Positions 46,090 to 58,349 are shown, numbered from the stretch's first letter. The stretch is 64,000 nucleotides of DNA from Diospyros lotus (GCF_014633365.1 NC_068338.1:13464616-13528615), one strand, 5' to 3'. Program-made: numbers and translations. Notes: generated from the letters alone by a model not told the origin.

Positions 46090-46192
46090 GAAATTTTTAT
46101 ATTTTCTTCCAAAAATTGTATTCCATAATGCAATAATTATTTAACCTTCAATAATTTCGAGTATGTTTCAAATTTCAAGGACGAAATTCATT

Positions 46193-46206
46193 TAAGGGGG
46201 GGAGAA
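46193..46206 (+). promoter_or_regulatory. E2 polypurine tract
   Basis: AAGGGGGGGGAGAA or close to it, directly before the 3' LTR. Confidence 0.85.
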
Positions 46207-47959
46207 TCTAAACCCCATATTTTTGTGAAGTTGCCACGTATTTTAAATGAGATTAAAATACCGAAAAATATGCTTGAAATGGAAACAAGTAACCGAATCA
46301 ACTGGAGGGAGTGCCTTGGATCTTAGATACCTAAGGACAAAGATACATTTTTGACAAACGTCTCGAGGTGAGATTTATGAAGCTTAAAGAAATCAAATCA
46401 GAGACGATTTTTCGGTTAAGCTAAGTAGTAGCTTAAAAAGGTCGAAGATGGTAAGGGGATTCCAGGAAATCGTACATATTGAGTAATTTTGAGTTATTAA
46501 TTTTGAGATTCTAATTATCTCGATAAATTTGATATTTGAGGGTGCAATTGTAATTAGAGAATTATCCAAACAAAATAAGGATGAAATTAGGAGCTCATGT
46601 AATAAAATATTAAAGTTGAGAACTTGAAATAAGGGCTAAAATGTCATTTGAAAGAAGTTTGTGGTATTAGCTTGGATTTTAAAAATTAAATCCATTCTAG
46701 CTTTGGATTTCAAAACCCATTCAATTATAGCTTTGAGTCTTTGGAGTCCATGGCTTAGCTTGTGACAAGTGGCACCTTGTGATTGGTTCAAAGAATCTAT
46801 AAATAAGGCCATGGGGTTGTCTCCAAATCATTCCAAATGAGTTTGAGTTTTGAGAGGTTCTAAGGTGGGGATCTACTATTGAGAGAGGAGAGGGAATTCT
46901 GCAAGAAGAAGGGAACAAAGCTGTGGAGAAGCGAGGGAGAACGAGCCTCACTGGAGTTGCAGGTCTTTGACAGAGTTCGCCAAAATTAGTTAGAAAAAAA
47001 AAAAGCAAGATAAGTCTTCTTTTTTTTTTTATAATCCTGTAGAGGGGGGAGATAGGGTCGTGTAGGTTCAAACGAGGGTCGAATCAGAGTTAAAATGAGG
47101 AAGTTATGGCCGAAAAAACAAAATGAGATGAAGCTGCACGAAACTGGTAGGTAATGCGTGAGATACACGCACCGGGAAGTGCTGCGCGTGAAGGCGCATG
47201 GCCCACCTTCCTAGAGGGTGTGAGGCCACGTGAGTGGCCCATTTTTATTCAACTTTTCCATTTTTGTCCCTAATTTAATGCCCCTTAACCCTATGTAAAA
47301 ATATTTGAAGTTAGGTTTACCGAAACGCTTGTTTTTGGCAATAACCTAGGCCGCTTGCAGTGAAACCTTACTGTCCAAGAGATAAACCAACAAGGTTAGA
47401 CTCTTATACTCCAAATCCTATTTTTTATTCTCTTATGAGAGACTTCTATTGCATGAGACGTGTTTTTTGAATTTCTTATACGTAAACTCTTGTTATTCTC
47501 TTACGTGAAATCATGTTGCTTATATGAAATGTATTTTCTGAAAAATATATGCTGTTGGCTTTTAACTATTGCGTTTATAAAATTCATGTGGCCATACTGT
47601 TGCATCTATTTGTTGTTGGCCGAGGGCAAAAGTTGGATATCCCTCGAGAGGCGCTACACGTGCACCATCAAGAAAGTTTTCATGGGAAAGACCGTGAGTC
47701 TAAGGGACAATGGATGTGGTGTTTGCATGAGTTTTATGAGGTCGGGCAGAGGTGACATGGTTAGGGACCTCCCGAGAGGCGTTATGCGTGCGCCATTGAG
47801 AAAGTTCTCGTTGGAGGAGGCTGATATGTTCACGGGGCACTTCAAAGTAGTTCTCGTTATTTTCCTCATACGTTTTATACTTGATCATGCATTGATATAA
47901 ACTGTTTTTTTAGAGTTTCTCACTAGAAGATTCATCTTCTAATTGGACTATGTCCCTGG

Positions 47960-49447
47960 TGAAGGATCATGAACGAGGAAACAAAGCATGCAACGGAAGC
48001 GGTTTAAAATCAAAACCGTTCCTCGTATTGATAAGAATCTGGGAGACTTACTTTTGCGGCGGATTACCGGACGGAATGGAGCGATGGGAGCTTCTTCGCG
48101 TTGTGGAGACGACGGCTGTCCTGCTAGCCTTCGGCTCCGTCGCATCAGAACTCAAACGCACCCTTTCGATCTTCCGGAGTATGACTCGAACTCGTGGCCT
48201 CTCTTCGGTGAAGAAGAATGAAAAACGACTTAGATGAAAAACAACTAAAGAGAGATATATATAGGGAGAACCCTAGGGTTAAAACCCTAGTGGGCCAAAC
48301 CCTAATGGGCCAAGATCTTTTAATTAATTTTCTAATTGGGTTAGCCCAATTAATTAATTAAAAACCCTAATAAACTATTATTTTATTCTAGCCCAATGGA
48401 CCATTCTGAATAAAATAATTCTCTCTCAATGTAATTCATCCAACAAGCCAAATGTATTAAAAAAATACATGAGTTACATCGAGCTACCCCGGGGACCAAA
48501 AGACAAATTATTCACGGCTACTAAAATGACCAAAATATCCCTGCTACCTAGTAGCTATATTTTGTCATTCTAAGTGTTCCAACTATCACCATATGGTAAC
48601 ACTGACCCCACGAATAATTTTGCATATGCCATGTCTTTGACCTACTAGTGTAATGACGAAAATACCCCTCTGCGTAACACCCATCATTTAGAAAGGAATA
48701 ATGTACTAACACCTTTCTAAATGACTTCTACCATCCTTAGATCACTAGTCCAATAATCCGTGACTACTCGAATGTACTTGCTTATCACTGGGAGCTACCC
48801 AGAAGCACACACTCTTAAGTTACGTTCCCAGGGCCCTGGATTATTCGATTATTCTTGGACAATCACAAGGGGGTGAATCACAGAAACTATCTTGTATTAG
48901 TCTGTCTTAGCTAATTAGAAACCATACTCCCAACTCAAAAGGATATTGATCTTTGACAGACCTCACCTACAATGAATCTAAGAATATAGCTCTAGGTTCA
49001 CTAGACCACCAACTAATACTCAAGTATTAGAGTACTCGTCCACGTAGTAGCAGTGATAGACTAGCTCCATGATAATTAGTACTTTGTCATTAGCTTCTAT
49101 CACAGGTCCACTCTACGCATTCCAAATGCGCTTGTACAATTAGAGTAAACGGACTGTTTACTGGCTAAGGCAAGCCATCCTCCATTAGGATCTATTGCAC
49201 AATGATCTTATCATGATAGAATGCCCAGTTCTATCAAAAGATCAAGAGTTATATTTTCTTGCTTATTAAGTACCCATGATTCATGCCTAACTGTGAAGAA
49301 CGACCCATCACATGAATCACTTACTTAATAGCATGGACACCTTTCCAACAATTAAATGCAAATAATATATGTGCCATAAACTGAATAAAAGAAACATCAT
49401 TACCATAAATTAAACAAAACGTGTCTTTAGGGCATACATTTCCAACA
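47960..49447 (-). mobile_element. Solo LTR, family C
   Basis: 1,488 bp between perfect duplications cctgg (47955-47959 and 49448-49452). On the minus strand it starts TGTTGGAAATGTATGCCCTA and ends ..CATGATCCTTCA, with a TATA box around 48255-48264. The general make-up resembles families A, B and D (TGTTRG starts), but no internal region is present, so the superfamily is left open. Confidence 0.93.
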
Positions 49448-49833
49448 CCTGGAATATTCAAACATTCCAGGTTCGACAAGCGGCTCTAAGGGAAATGAGG
49501 TAGCTGAAGAATAAGTTTAATTTGTTGCTTGTAGCATGTTTATCATATCTACGTTTATGTGCTATGATTTGGATATGTTTAAGACGTTCAGTTATCACTT
49601 GTGAGAGGTGATATCCATGTAATACATTTTGTAGGCGTCTTAAATGATTTTATTTATGATAAATAAAGCATTATAATTGTGAATCATATGAGGTTCGATC
49701 TAGCTTCCGCATTTGAAATTTTAACACATGTCTTAGCTATTTGATTATTGGGTTTGTTAAGCTGAAAAGGTGAAAATTAGGGTTTTGGGAATTTGTGTGA
49801 GGTATGTCGGCGATTGTGGTATGGAAAATTTTA

Positions 49834-50363
49834 GGCTTAATACATCTTAAAGTCCCTCGACTATTACAAAATATGACATTGACTCCCTCGTCTAAAAAAC
49901 CTCAAGATTCGGTCTTCAAACAATTAAAAAGATACATTTTTAGTCCTTATCGTTTACATCCGTTTGTGCGTGACATCATGCACTGTTTAAGGTGCCTGAC
50001 ATAACAAATTTATGTATGTAATATTATACATTTTTATTGTTAATATTTTAGTCCTTACCGCGGCCATCACCCTCTCCTGCCATGGCCGTAACCACCTCTC
50101 TCTCTCTCTCTCTCTCCATCTCTCTCTATATATATATACTGCAAGTCTGCACAAACCCACCCCCTCCCATGGCTACAAGTTTGCACAGACCCATCCCCCC
50201 TCTATATATATATATATATATATATTTGCAAGTCTGCAGAGACCCACCCCCTCCCATGGCTGCAAGTCTACACAAACCCACCCCCATCCCATGGTCGTGG
50301 CCACCTCTCTCTCTCTATATATATATATATATACACTGTACATCCCATCACCTACCCCCGACC

Positions 50364-50403
<40 letters not shown>

Positions 50404-50524
50404 ACGATGGCCGCGTTCATCGCGGCTGCTATGGCAGGTGGGTGACGGCTGTGTTCATAGCGGCCATATGTGTGTGTTTGTGTATATTGGGGGTGGGTGA
50501 TGGGTGATGGTCGTGGCCATGGCC

Positions 50525-50555
<31 letters not shown>

Positions 50556-50589
50556 GCACAGACCCACCCCCTCTCATGGCTGTGACCAG

Positions 50590-50624
<35 letters not shown>

Positions 50625-51063
50625 CTGTATAGCCTATCACCCACCCCCGACCATTTCTCTTTCTCTCACAACGATAGTTGCGGTCATCGCGGCTGCCATG
50701 GCAGATGGGTGACGACTGCGTTCATAGCGGCCATATGTGTGCGTGTGTTTGTGTATATTGGGGGGTGAGTGATGGCTGCGACCATGGCAGCTGGCAGTGA
50801 CTACCATGACTGCAGCCATGTATGTGTTTGTATATATGTATATATATGTATATGTATATAGAGCCAGGTGTATATGTATATATATGTGTGTGTGTGTGTA
50901 TAGGTTTGAGAGACAAACATAACGGAGCCGTTTACTCGCATTAATGGCAAGGACTAAAAAGATATCTTTTTAATTGTTTAAAGGTCGAATCTTGAGGTTT
51001 TTTAGGTGAGGAACTCAATATTATATTTTGTAATAGTTGAGGGACTTTAAGATGTATTAAGCC
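49834..51063. mobile_element. Non-autonomous Mutator-like TIR element
   Basis: 1,230 bp with long terminal inverted repeats starting GGCTTAATACATCTTAAAGT; the two arms match for about 125 bases with few changes. The flanks aaaatttta (49825-49833) and aaattttta (51064-51072) are a 9-bp duplication with one mismatch, the size made by Mutator transposases. The 5' LTR of E2 has the empty site (ggaaaatttttatttt). The centre is low-complexity (CT)n and (TA)n with repeated segments. No transposase is encoded. Confidence 0.88.
50096..50640. repeat. CT/TA microsatellite cluster inside the TIR element
   Basis: Repeated blocks of (CT)n followed by (TA)n, at about 50098-50138, 50200-50226, 50306-50333, 50369-50400, 50525-50553 and 50590-50624, alternate with copies of a unit like acccaccccctcccatggct. 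The long Ser/Leu and Tyr/Ile-rich ORFs here are products of these repeats, not genes. Confidence 0.9.
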
Positions 51064-51128
51064 AAATTTTTATATTTCCGAAATCCTAAGTTATAACACA
51101 CCTGAAAAATTTGGGATGTTACATATAT

Positions 51129-51938
51129 GAGGCTTAATCCCAGCAAATGTGCCTTTGGTGTCAGATTGGGCAAGTTCCTAGGCTATCTCATCACACAACA
51201 TGGGATAGAAGCTAACCTAGAAAAAATCCAAGCCATTTTGGAGATGCAGTCTCCCCCCAACATAAAGGGGGTTTAACAATTGACTACACGCCTTGCAACC
51301 CTTAATTGCTTCCTCTCTAAGTCTATCGAAAAAAGTCTACCTTTTTTCCAAGTACTAAAAGGAGGAAAGAGCTTTCAATGGGATGAAAAGTGCGAGCAGG
51401 CATTCAAGGCATTGAAAGATTATCTCTGAGAAATACCCTTGCTCACCATACTAGAGACAGGAGATGTGTTATACCTTTACCTTAGGGTAAGTCAGGCTGG
51501 AACTAGCATAATGTTAATAAGAAAGGCCAATCAGGAGGATCGACCAGTATATTACGTTAGTCAAGTGCTCTATGGGGCTGAAATTTGTTACCATTATGCT
51601 GAGAAAGTGGCCTTCGCCTTAGTTATGGAAACTAAGAAGCTTAAACCCTATTTCCAAGCACACACCGTTATAGTACTCACTGACCAACCCCTATGACAAA
51701 TTCTCCAAAGGCCTGAGTACTTAGGAATGCTCACCAAATGGGCCATCAAGCTTAGTGAATACAATCTTCAATATGAACCGCGAAGAGAAATCAAGGGCCA
51801 AGCATTAACAGATTTTATAGAGTGCACACATTCGCCCGAGCCTAAGAATAAATCCTCGCCTTAGTGGAAATTGTTCCTAAATGGAACCTCTAACGTACAA
51901 GGCAATGGAGCTGGCATTGTGTTAATTTCACCTGAGAA
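51129..51938 (+). pseudogene. E0 C-terminal RT and RNase H
   Basis: MRLNPSKCAFGVRLGKFLGY, ITQHGIEANLEKIQAILEM, then RNase H: YLYLRVSQAGTSIMLIRK (Asp of the SDxA motif replaced), RPVYYVSQVLYGAEICYHYA, EKVAFALVMETKKLKPYFQA and VLTDQPL (Asp kept), then a stop. The E0' copy at 62700-63000 aligns along this stretch. Confidence 0.88.
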
Positions 51939-51943
51939 CATCA

Positions 51944-53381
51944 TGTTAGCGTTATGCCCCACAAGCCAATTATATTTACATGTAATTGATCATACTTTAC
52001 ATTTTGATTCTTTAGGAATAATCAATTATTATTGCAAGGCATTTATGTTTTTATTTGTCATTGATGGTTGTCATTATTTATTGTAATCCATTCTTGACAA
52101 AGTCCATAAATCAAATAGGCTCATTGAATTTGGTTGTGCATTGAGATGACGATCATGAAACATATTCCTTACAAGCTTTGATCTTAAATGTTCCTAGTCA
52201 TAGAGTTATTAGGATTGGACACTAATAATTCGGATAGACTAGCACATATGATGCATGCTCAATTAGGAGAATGTCTCATTTTGTGGACATTGGTGTGGGG
52301 ACACCAGTGCATATATGTGGGTGCTTATTATAAGAATAAATACACTGAATTGACCCGTTACAGAATTTCTAATGGTTATTTTAATGTCGAAATGGAATTT
52401 CTGTGTTGCAATAGTGCAGATTGATCCTTAGACTTGAGACATCATGGTAGTCTTATATTTGACTGGTTACGCTTTGGTTCTTTTTTGGATTCCAATGGAG
52501 TCATTAACAAATTATCACTGGGCGTAACCTTATCACATATGAAGGCTTATGAATGTCGAAATAGGATTCATCACTTATCGATAAAATGAGAAGATGTCCT
52601 ATGTATTCCGATGATTTCATGACTGAGGAAATCCTTGTCCAAGGTGAGGTGAAAATCAAAACGTGTTTTGATTTCACTTATTAAGTCATAAATCTGGAAT
52701 GGATACATAGTTATTGAATGATTAGGTTTTTGTCATAAAACCATACCCTAAATTCAATCGGGACATAGATTGATGAAAGGATTTTACTACACGGTATTTG
52801 CAATTGAAAAGGTCCGTGTTTTTCCATCGTTGGCTAGGTATTCATGGCATGTTGCTAGACGTTAACCATGATATGTAGGGTTTTAGAATTAATTTGATTA
52901 ATTCTAAAACTATTAATTAAAGAGTTTAATTAAGAAGCCCATGAGATGAGTTAATTATGAAGCCTATAAGTTTAATTAAAGAGTTTAATTATTCTATTCA
53001 GTTGGGCCTTCATATAGCCCAATAGAATTGGCTCTACATCTAGCCCAATGGTAGACCTAAGGGGTCACACACTTAGGTCGAGCCCGTTCCACAATTTAAA
53101 AGAGAGATTCGGCCCAATATGATTAAGGGCCGAGCCTAAATTGTTTAGGGGTTTCCAAGGCACAACTAGGGTTTTTTAACTCTATAAATATGCCACTTAT
53201 GAAGTTGAAAAATATAGGAAAAATTTGGATCTCTCATTGGAGGCGCCTAGGGTTTGCTAGCACTACTCGAGGTGTCGTGGAAAGGGTCGATCGTGTGGAC
53301 CGACTTGGAGGAGTTTGCGCTTGCAACTCTACGGATCAAAGAAGGCAAAATCGAAGCTACACGGTTGGCCAGTTTCTAACA
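51944..53381 (+). mobile_element. Solo LTR, family B (copy B2)
   Basis: 1,438 bp, TGTTAGCG..GTTTCTAACA, between perfect duplications catca (51939-51943 and 53382-53386). TATA box tataaata at 53183-53190. It splits the second RNase H of E0; the uninterrupted sequence is seen in E0' at about 63105-63140. Confidence 0.95.
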
Positions 53382-53386
53382 CATCA

Positions 53387-53932
53387 TTCTAGAATACTCT
53401 CTGTGATTCACTTTTCCCAGCTCAAATAATGTCACAGAGTACGAGGCATTCATTGCCAGCCTTGCTATTGCCTGAAAGCTCAAAGTTCAAAAGATGGTAA
53501 CCCATAATGACTCTTAGCTGGTGGTTCAGCAGTTTCAAGGCACTTATGAAGCCAAGGACCCCACGCTCACCTGATACCTACAAAAATTGCAAGGATTGGC
53601 ACATTCTTTTCAAGACTTTCAGTTAGTTCAAATCAATCGTACCCTCAATCACCATGCAGATGCATTATCTAAGCTAACAATGGCTAGAGATACCCCTAGA
53701 CGCTTTATCCATATAGGGATTCTGAAAAAACCAAGCATTGAGGAAAACAAGGAAGGAAAAGTAGTACAAACCATCGAGACAGTCGGTGATTGGAGATCAC
53801 CCATCATGTAGTACCTGTTCACCGAGGAGCCTCCTGCTAACTCTGCAGAAGCCAAAACATTAAAAGTTCATGTGACCCGCTTTGTAATTATAGATAATAT
53901 CCTATACAAGCGTGCCTTTTCCATGTTGTAAC
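53387..53932 (+). pseudogene. E0 second RNase H and pre-integrase region
   Basis: In decayed frames: NVTEYEAFIASLAIA, VTHNDS (the Asp site), VQQFQGTYEAKDP, VQINRTLNHHADALSKL and TPRRFIHIGILKKPSIEEN. This is the Tat second RNase H followed by the linker to integrase, with stops after IA and at VTHNDS. Confidence 0.82.
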
Positions 53933-55796
53933 TGTTAGTGTTGGTGCTCTAGACCCAATTAGATTGGGCATGTTGTACACTGACAATTGTAATCATATTT
54001 CATATTGAATAAAGAGTTATTTAATTCTACAAGAAGTCGTTCTATTAGTTTCTTGTTATTAATGTAATGATCGGATGAAACTAGATAGAAGTCCATATGA
54101 TGTATACTGTGATTAATCTATAAAGATGTGAGATGATGCATCACAGTTTCTCGACATCATTAAATGTCCCAAGTCATAGCAATGTCAAGAATGGACATTG
54201 ACAATTGCGGTAAGACTTGTATGTGCTATGTTTTTGCTATGTGATAGTAATGGGGGTCTCACACCCATAGGCATGTGGATGCCTAGACAAGTATATAGGT
54301 GACCAATGTTGGAGAACATGTCACTGGACATGACTCACCATGAGAATCCATTTTGGTTATATGTTGATGGAATTCTCATACGAGATGGGTGTAACTAATC
54401 CTTTGACCTGAGGTTGTCACGGTCATCTCATAAGAAGACTGATATGCTTTGACATCGTTTCGATGGGCCTAGATAAAGTTTGCACGTGGGCGATCGTTGG
54501 GTATATCGTGAGGCTTATGGAGATGGGTACGTAACCAAGATGGGACTCGTCTATCCCTTGATAGAGGATGATGTATCTAAGGCACCTTCGGTGGATATTC
54601 ACTTTAAATCCATGGCCATGGTGAAAGAGATCAATAAGGAGTTATTGATTCACTTTCTATTAAGTGCAGATATCCGGATAACCAAAGAAAGACTTATGTG
54701 ATCATAATCAAGCAACACATTGCCAACTTGAGATCACATAAGATACATTGACGAGATGATCGAATTACACGGTAACCATGCTCGTGAAAGGTTATTTGCG
54801 GATTATGAATCCTTCTGAATAATTGGGTAGGCATGATGCCTTGCTAGAGGCCAATCTTGTCTTATGTGTTCATACCGACACATTGCCAACATATTCGGGA
54901 GCCTAATGAGTCATACGCAATAGGCACGGTCCCTGGCTTAAACCAGGAAAGCGGACGTATGGTTAAGTGGGACACTTTGGCAAGAAGTTGTGCCGTCGTA
55001 GGTTCTCACGGGAAAAGAACAAACAGACGTAATGACGTCGATATGATGAGGGGTCGTCATAAAGGAAAAAGTTTCCTAAAATAGCAATTGATTAAATTAG
55101 AAAAAAGTTTCCAATTTAATGATTAAATTAGAAAGAAGTTTCTAATTTAATAATTTGGGCTTAATTTAATACTTGGGCTAAATAAAGTATTTGGGCCAAA
55201 TATTAAATTAAATTAAATATTTGTGCTAAATTAGATTTGGGTCAAATATTAAATAATAAATATTATATTTGGGCTAAATTAGATTTGGGCCAAATATTAA
55301 ATATTAAATATTTGGGCTTGAATTAGATTTGGGCCAAATATTTTATAAATGGATTTGGGCCACTTTAATCTCTAGTTGGACTAGGATTAATGGGCTAGCT
55401 CAATCCATGTCCATTAGGGTTTGGGAAACCCTAGGAGGTTGCCTCTCTATATATAGCCCTTTATGGGATGCCCAAATTAAGCCATTTTTATTTTGTTGGT
55501 TTTCAAGAGTTGAAAATCGATTCTTTTCCCGTCCATTCATAAGCCTTGTTAAGAGAAGGAACTAGCACTCCCATTCCGCTCTCCTCGCCGACGGACGCGT
55601 GCCGCGTATCACAAGTTAGAGGCCGGACACTTGGACGGCTTCAATCCGCAAACGAGTTAAAGATCTAAAGGTTAGATTTACTTTATTATGTATGTGATTG
55701 TTGGATTTCGACGTTGATCCAATTGCCGGGATCAAGGTAAGGTTCAAAAATTTTGAACTACAATGCTTGCCCCGTAGCGATCTTGCTTGACTTTCA
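53933..55796 (+). mobile_element. Solo LTR, family A (copy A4)
   Basis: 1,864 bp, TGTTAGTG..GACTTTCA. The flanks gtaac (53928-53932) and gttac (55797-55801) are a 5-bp duplication with one mismatch. TATA-like box 55448-55455. Inserted in E0 in the same orientation, upstream of integrase. Confidence 0.92.
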
Positions 55797-55801
55797 GTTA
55801 C

Positions 55802-56760
55802 TCAAATGTCTTAGCCACAACAAGCCCTGGATGAAGTGCACAAGGGAGATTGTGGTGAGCGCATTGGTGGAAGATCATTAGCCGCTAAGGTCATGTGAGT
55901 AGGATTCTTCTGGCCCACTTTACACATGGACGTTTCCACAAAGGTCTGATAGGGGTTGGATATACTCGACCCTTTTCCCATCTCCACTAGACAATGAAAG
56001 TTCTAACTGGTAGCCATGGATTACTTTACCAAATGGGTGAAAGCCAAACCCCTAGCAACAATCACAGAAAGGAAAGTAAAAAATGTGGTGTGGAAGGAAA
56101 TTATTTTCCATTTCAGAATCCCCCGGATCCTTAACACCGATCGTGGCACCCAATTCAACTCCGATGCTTTCCATGCCTTCTGTAACAAATAGGGAATCTG
56201 ACTCAAATGAATGGTCAAGTGAAAGTTGCTAACCAAATCATTCTCTAAGGCCTCAAAACCCAATTGGATAAGGCAAAAGGAGCTTGGGTGGAGGAGCTCC
56301 CAACAGTCCTATGGGCTTATTGTACCACCAACCGGAACTCCACCAGGGAAACTCCTTTTAACCTCGTGTATGGGATTGAGGTCCTCATTCCCATTGAAGT
56401 AAATATCCAGTCCCCACGAGTGCTAGCCTTTGATGAGTAAGAAAACTCAGAGCAAATGTCATGTAGCCTGAATCTAGTGGATGAGCTGAGGGATCAATTT
56501 GGTACTCAGGAAATCTGTCATCACTAGTGCCTTCTGTGGAAAAGGAAAACTTAGGGAAAATTGGGAAGACCCTTACAGGATTCAAGAGATGTCAAGCCCA
56601 AACACCTGCATCCTCAAGACACTTCAAGGAGAAACACTTGGCAAAACCTAAAACTCCACTCACCTGAAAAAAATACTTCATCAAACAAGGCAATGCGTTG
56701 CTCGAACTAAACAAAAGCTCAAAGATTTGTGGCTTATCCACAGGTATATTTGTAAGTGTC
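55802..56760 (+). pseudogene. E0 integrase, decayed
   Basis: Core traces: MDYFTKWVKAKPLATI, FRIPRILNTDRGTQFNSDAF (Asp 56139-56141) and MNGQVKVANQIIL. The expected catalytic Glu is Lys (56222-56224), and about 25 bases are missing between these motifs. Then LRENWEDPYRIQE and LKTLQGETLGKT mark the C-terminal domain. The zinc-binding part and first core Asp are not readable with confidence. Confidence 0.82.
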
Positions 56761-57546
56761 CAAGTATAGCATTGCCTTTACCTTTGTTCATGATCATGTA
56801 CAACGCCAATAGACCAAATCAAAGCTCATTTTTGCATACCATATGGGGCTTATGATGGACATTGCCTCTTTCCTCGAGGTTCGCCTCTCCTTAGAAAGAT
56901 TTCATAAGGATTGGTGTTCTTCTCGCATTCTGCTAGGGAACGCACTAGATGAACAAATTCCTAGGTTCCTCAGTGACAAATAAGCTAAGGAACGACAACG
57001 ACAACCAATAAACCCCAATAGTATCTACAAGTTTAAGACAACCCAGGAAGCGAGGTGTGATCCATTCCCTCGATAGCCTTGAAAATACCACTATCAAAGC
57101 ACCTTAGCCACTAGAAAGCTAGATTCTTCTTATGTTGAAGATATCTATAGCCCCATCAAATGACTATTAGTAGCGGCAATTTTCCATTTCCTTGCGCTAA
57201 GGTGTCTAATGGCTACTACCACATTTGTTCAAGATTGAACCTCACTTAATAAATTTTATGGATGTTGGCATCCTCCCTCTCGCATTCTGCAAGGGCACGC
57301 ACTGGATGAATAAATTCCCTAGCTCCTCTACGACAAATAAGCCAGGGTATAGCTACGATAACTAGCACATCCTGATAATATTCATAAGTTTGATACAATC
57401 TCAAAAGGCTGGGTATGCTCATCCTCTTTTGTCACCAGAATGAGAATAACCCCGCCAGCTAAAATGATCCCTAGGTTAGCCCGTCTTGTTCATAAGCACC
57501 CACCTTTATTTTACTCTTTCCTTCACTTTTCATCCCAAGGAAAGAG
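56761..57546 (+). other. E0 3' non-coding region with a 357-bp imperfect duplication
   Basis: No domain is visible. A block beginning tctcgcattctgc (56921) recurs at 57278 with good match for about 150 bases (actagatgaacaaattcc / actggatgaataaattcc; gacaaataagc). Repeats in this position are common in Tat elements. A purine-rich stretch AAGGAAAGAG (57537-57546) may be the polypurine tract. Confidence 0.6.
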
Positions 57547-58349
57547 TGCAGATCTATTGTTGTGGGGTGCCTTACACTTTTCTTAAGTCTTAAGCAATTT
57601 CCCGATAAGTCCTTCCCCGAAGAGTCTCTGGGACGATAGCCTCTTAGGTCCCCTTGAAGGTCCCCCAAGAACAATTTGGCCTTCATTTTGCATAAGTCCA
57701 AGAACACCCTTCAAGTCTCCTAGACCCAAGTCATCCGGTGGCCCCAAAGCCCTCTTTGGGACCACCCAAAGATAGCCATCGGGGCCTTTCCCTAATGATG
57801 TCTCCAAGCCCTCTAACCTCTCTAAAAGCACTCCCCGAAAGAGCCTTCTGGCTCAACTATGGGTCCCACTCATTCGTCTATAAATACACATCTCCCCAAA
57901 GCCAAATGGATCTTTTGCCCGACTCTCGCTAGTCATTTGACCAATACTCTCTCTCTTTCTCTATAACCCATTCGAGAGTCTAAACATTCCTCCCTTTGGG
58001 GCAAAGAACATTTATATGCTACATACATCTAACATTAGACATTCATCTACATATTCCAAAAATTTCTCTTAGACTATTGTTTAACTTGGACATTCATCTT
58101 ATGCCTGTAGGCTAACTCTCAATTGTTCTCTTTGAAGACCTGAAAGCCCTACTTCCCCGAAGACCCATCAAGACCCCATTTGTCTTTAACGCCCCGAAGA
58201 GCCTTCCGAGCATATAGTCCCGAAGACCTCTCATCCGGGTTCATCTAGATCCAACCTTTAGGATCCCAACTCTGGCCCAATTTACCTCGCCAGCAACATC
58301 TTAGACCCTCTGCTTTGGAGAAGGACTCTACTTTGGTTGATCCCTAACA
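57547..58349 (+). repeat. Probable E0 3' LTR
   Basis: The start is set after the purine tract (TGCAGATC) and the end at ..GATCCCTAACA. A TATA box (tataaata, 57879-57886) is well placed. Without the 5' LTR the borders are a guess. A short-frame run of Gly/Leu/Pro on the minus strand (57583-57831) has no domain. Confidence 0.45.

Larger units (their letters stand above)
39167..51123 (+). mobile_element. E2: complete chromodomain Ty3/gypsy element (Tekay-like)
   Basis: Structurally complete: 5' LTR 39167-41339, primer site, gag, protease, RT, RNase H, integrase, chromodomain, polypurine tract, 3' LTR 46207-51123, with perfect duplications tatat (39162-39166 and 51124-51128). RT of the [24 protein letters not shown] type and a C-terminal chromodomain place it among plant chromoviruses. 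By hand count the LTRs differ at about 37 of the first 275 aligned positions, i.e. an old insertion. The 3' LTR carries two later inserts. Stops in gag, integrase and the C-terminal part mean it cannot act on its own. Confidence 0.95.
46207..51123 (+). repeat. E2 3' LTR with two inserts
   Basis: Its start has mutated to TCTAAACCCC and its end is ..GGGATGTTACA. Without the inserts at 47960-49447 and 49834-51063 and their duplications it is about 2,185 bp, matching the 5' LTR (2,173 bp). TATA box 46798-46805. The first hairpin is at 47924-47941; the second is split by the solo LTR. Confidence 0.93.
38286..58349 (+). mobile_element. E0: Tat-type Ty3/gypsy element, 5' part outside the window
   Basis: Coding runs protease-RT linker, RT, RNase H, second RNase H, integrase in plus orientation through 38286-39166, 51129-51943, 53387-53932 and about 55802-56750, then a 3' non-coding region and a probable 3' LTR (57547-58349). 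Each junction rejoins the reading sense across an insert with a duplication. E1 sits upstream of RT, E2 in RT, B2 in the second RNase H and A4 before integrase. Its own duplication cannot be checked because the left end is missing. Confidence 0.85.

Noticed and set aside
50012..50507. Long ORFs of 140-160 codons rich in Ser, Leu, Tyr and Ile
   Set aside because: They are translations of CT and TA microsatellites in three frames and have no domain.
57471..57831. Two overlapping minus-strand ORFs with Gly/Leu/Pro repeats
   Set aside because: They fall in the probable E0 LTR, lack any domain and overlap each other in different frames.
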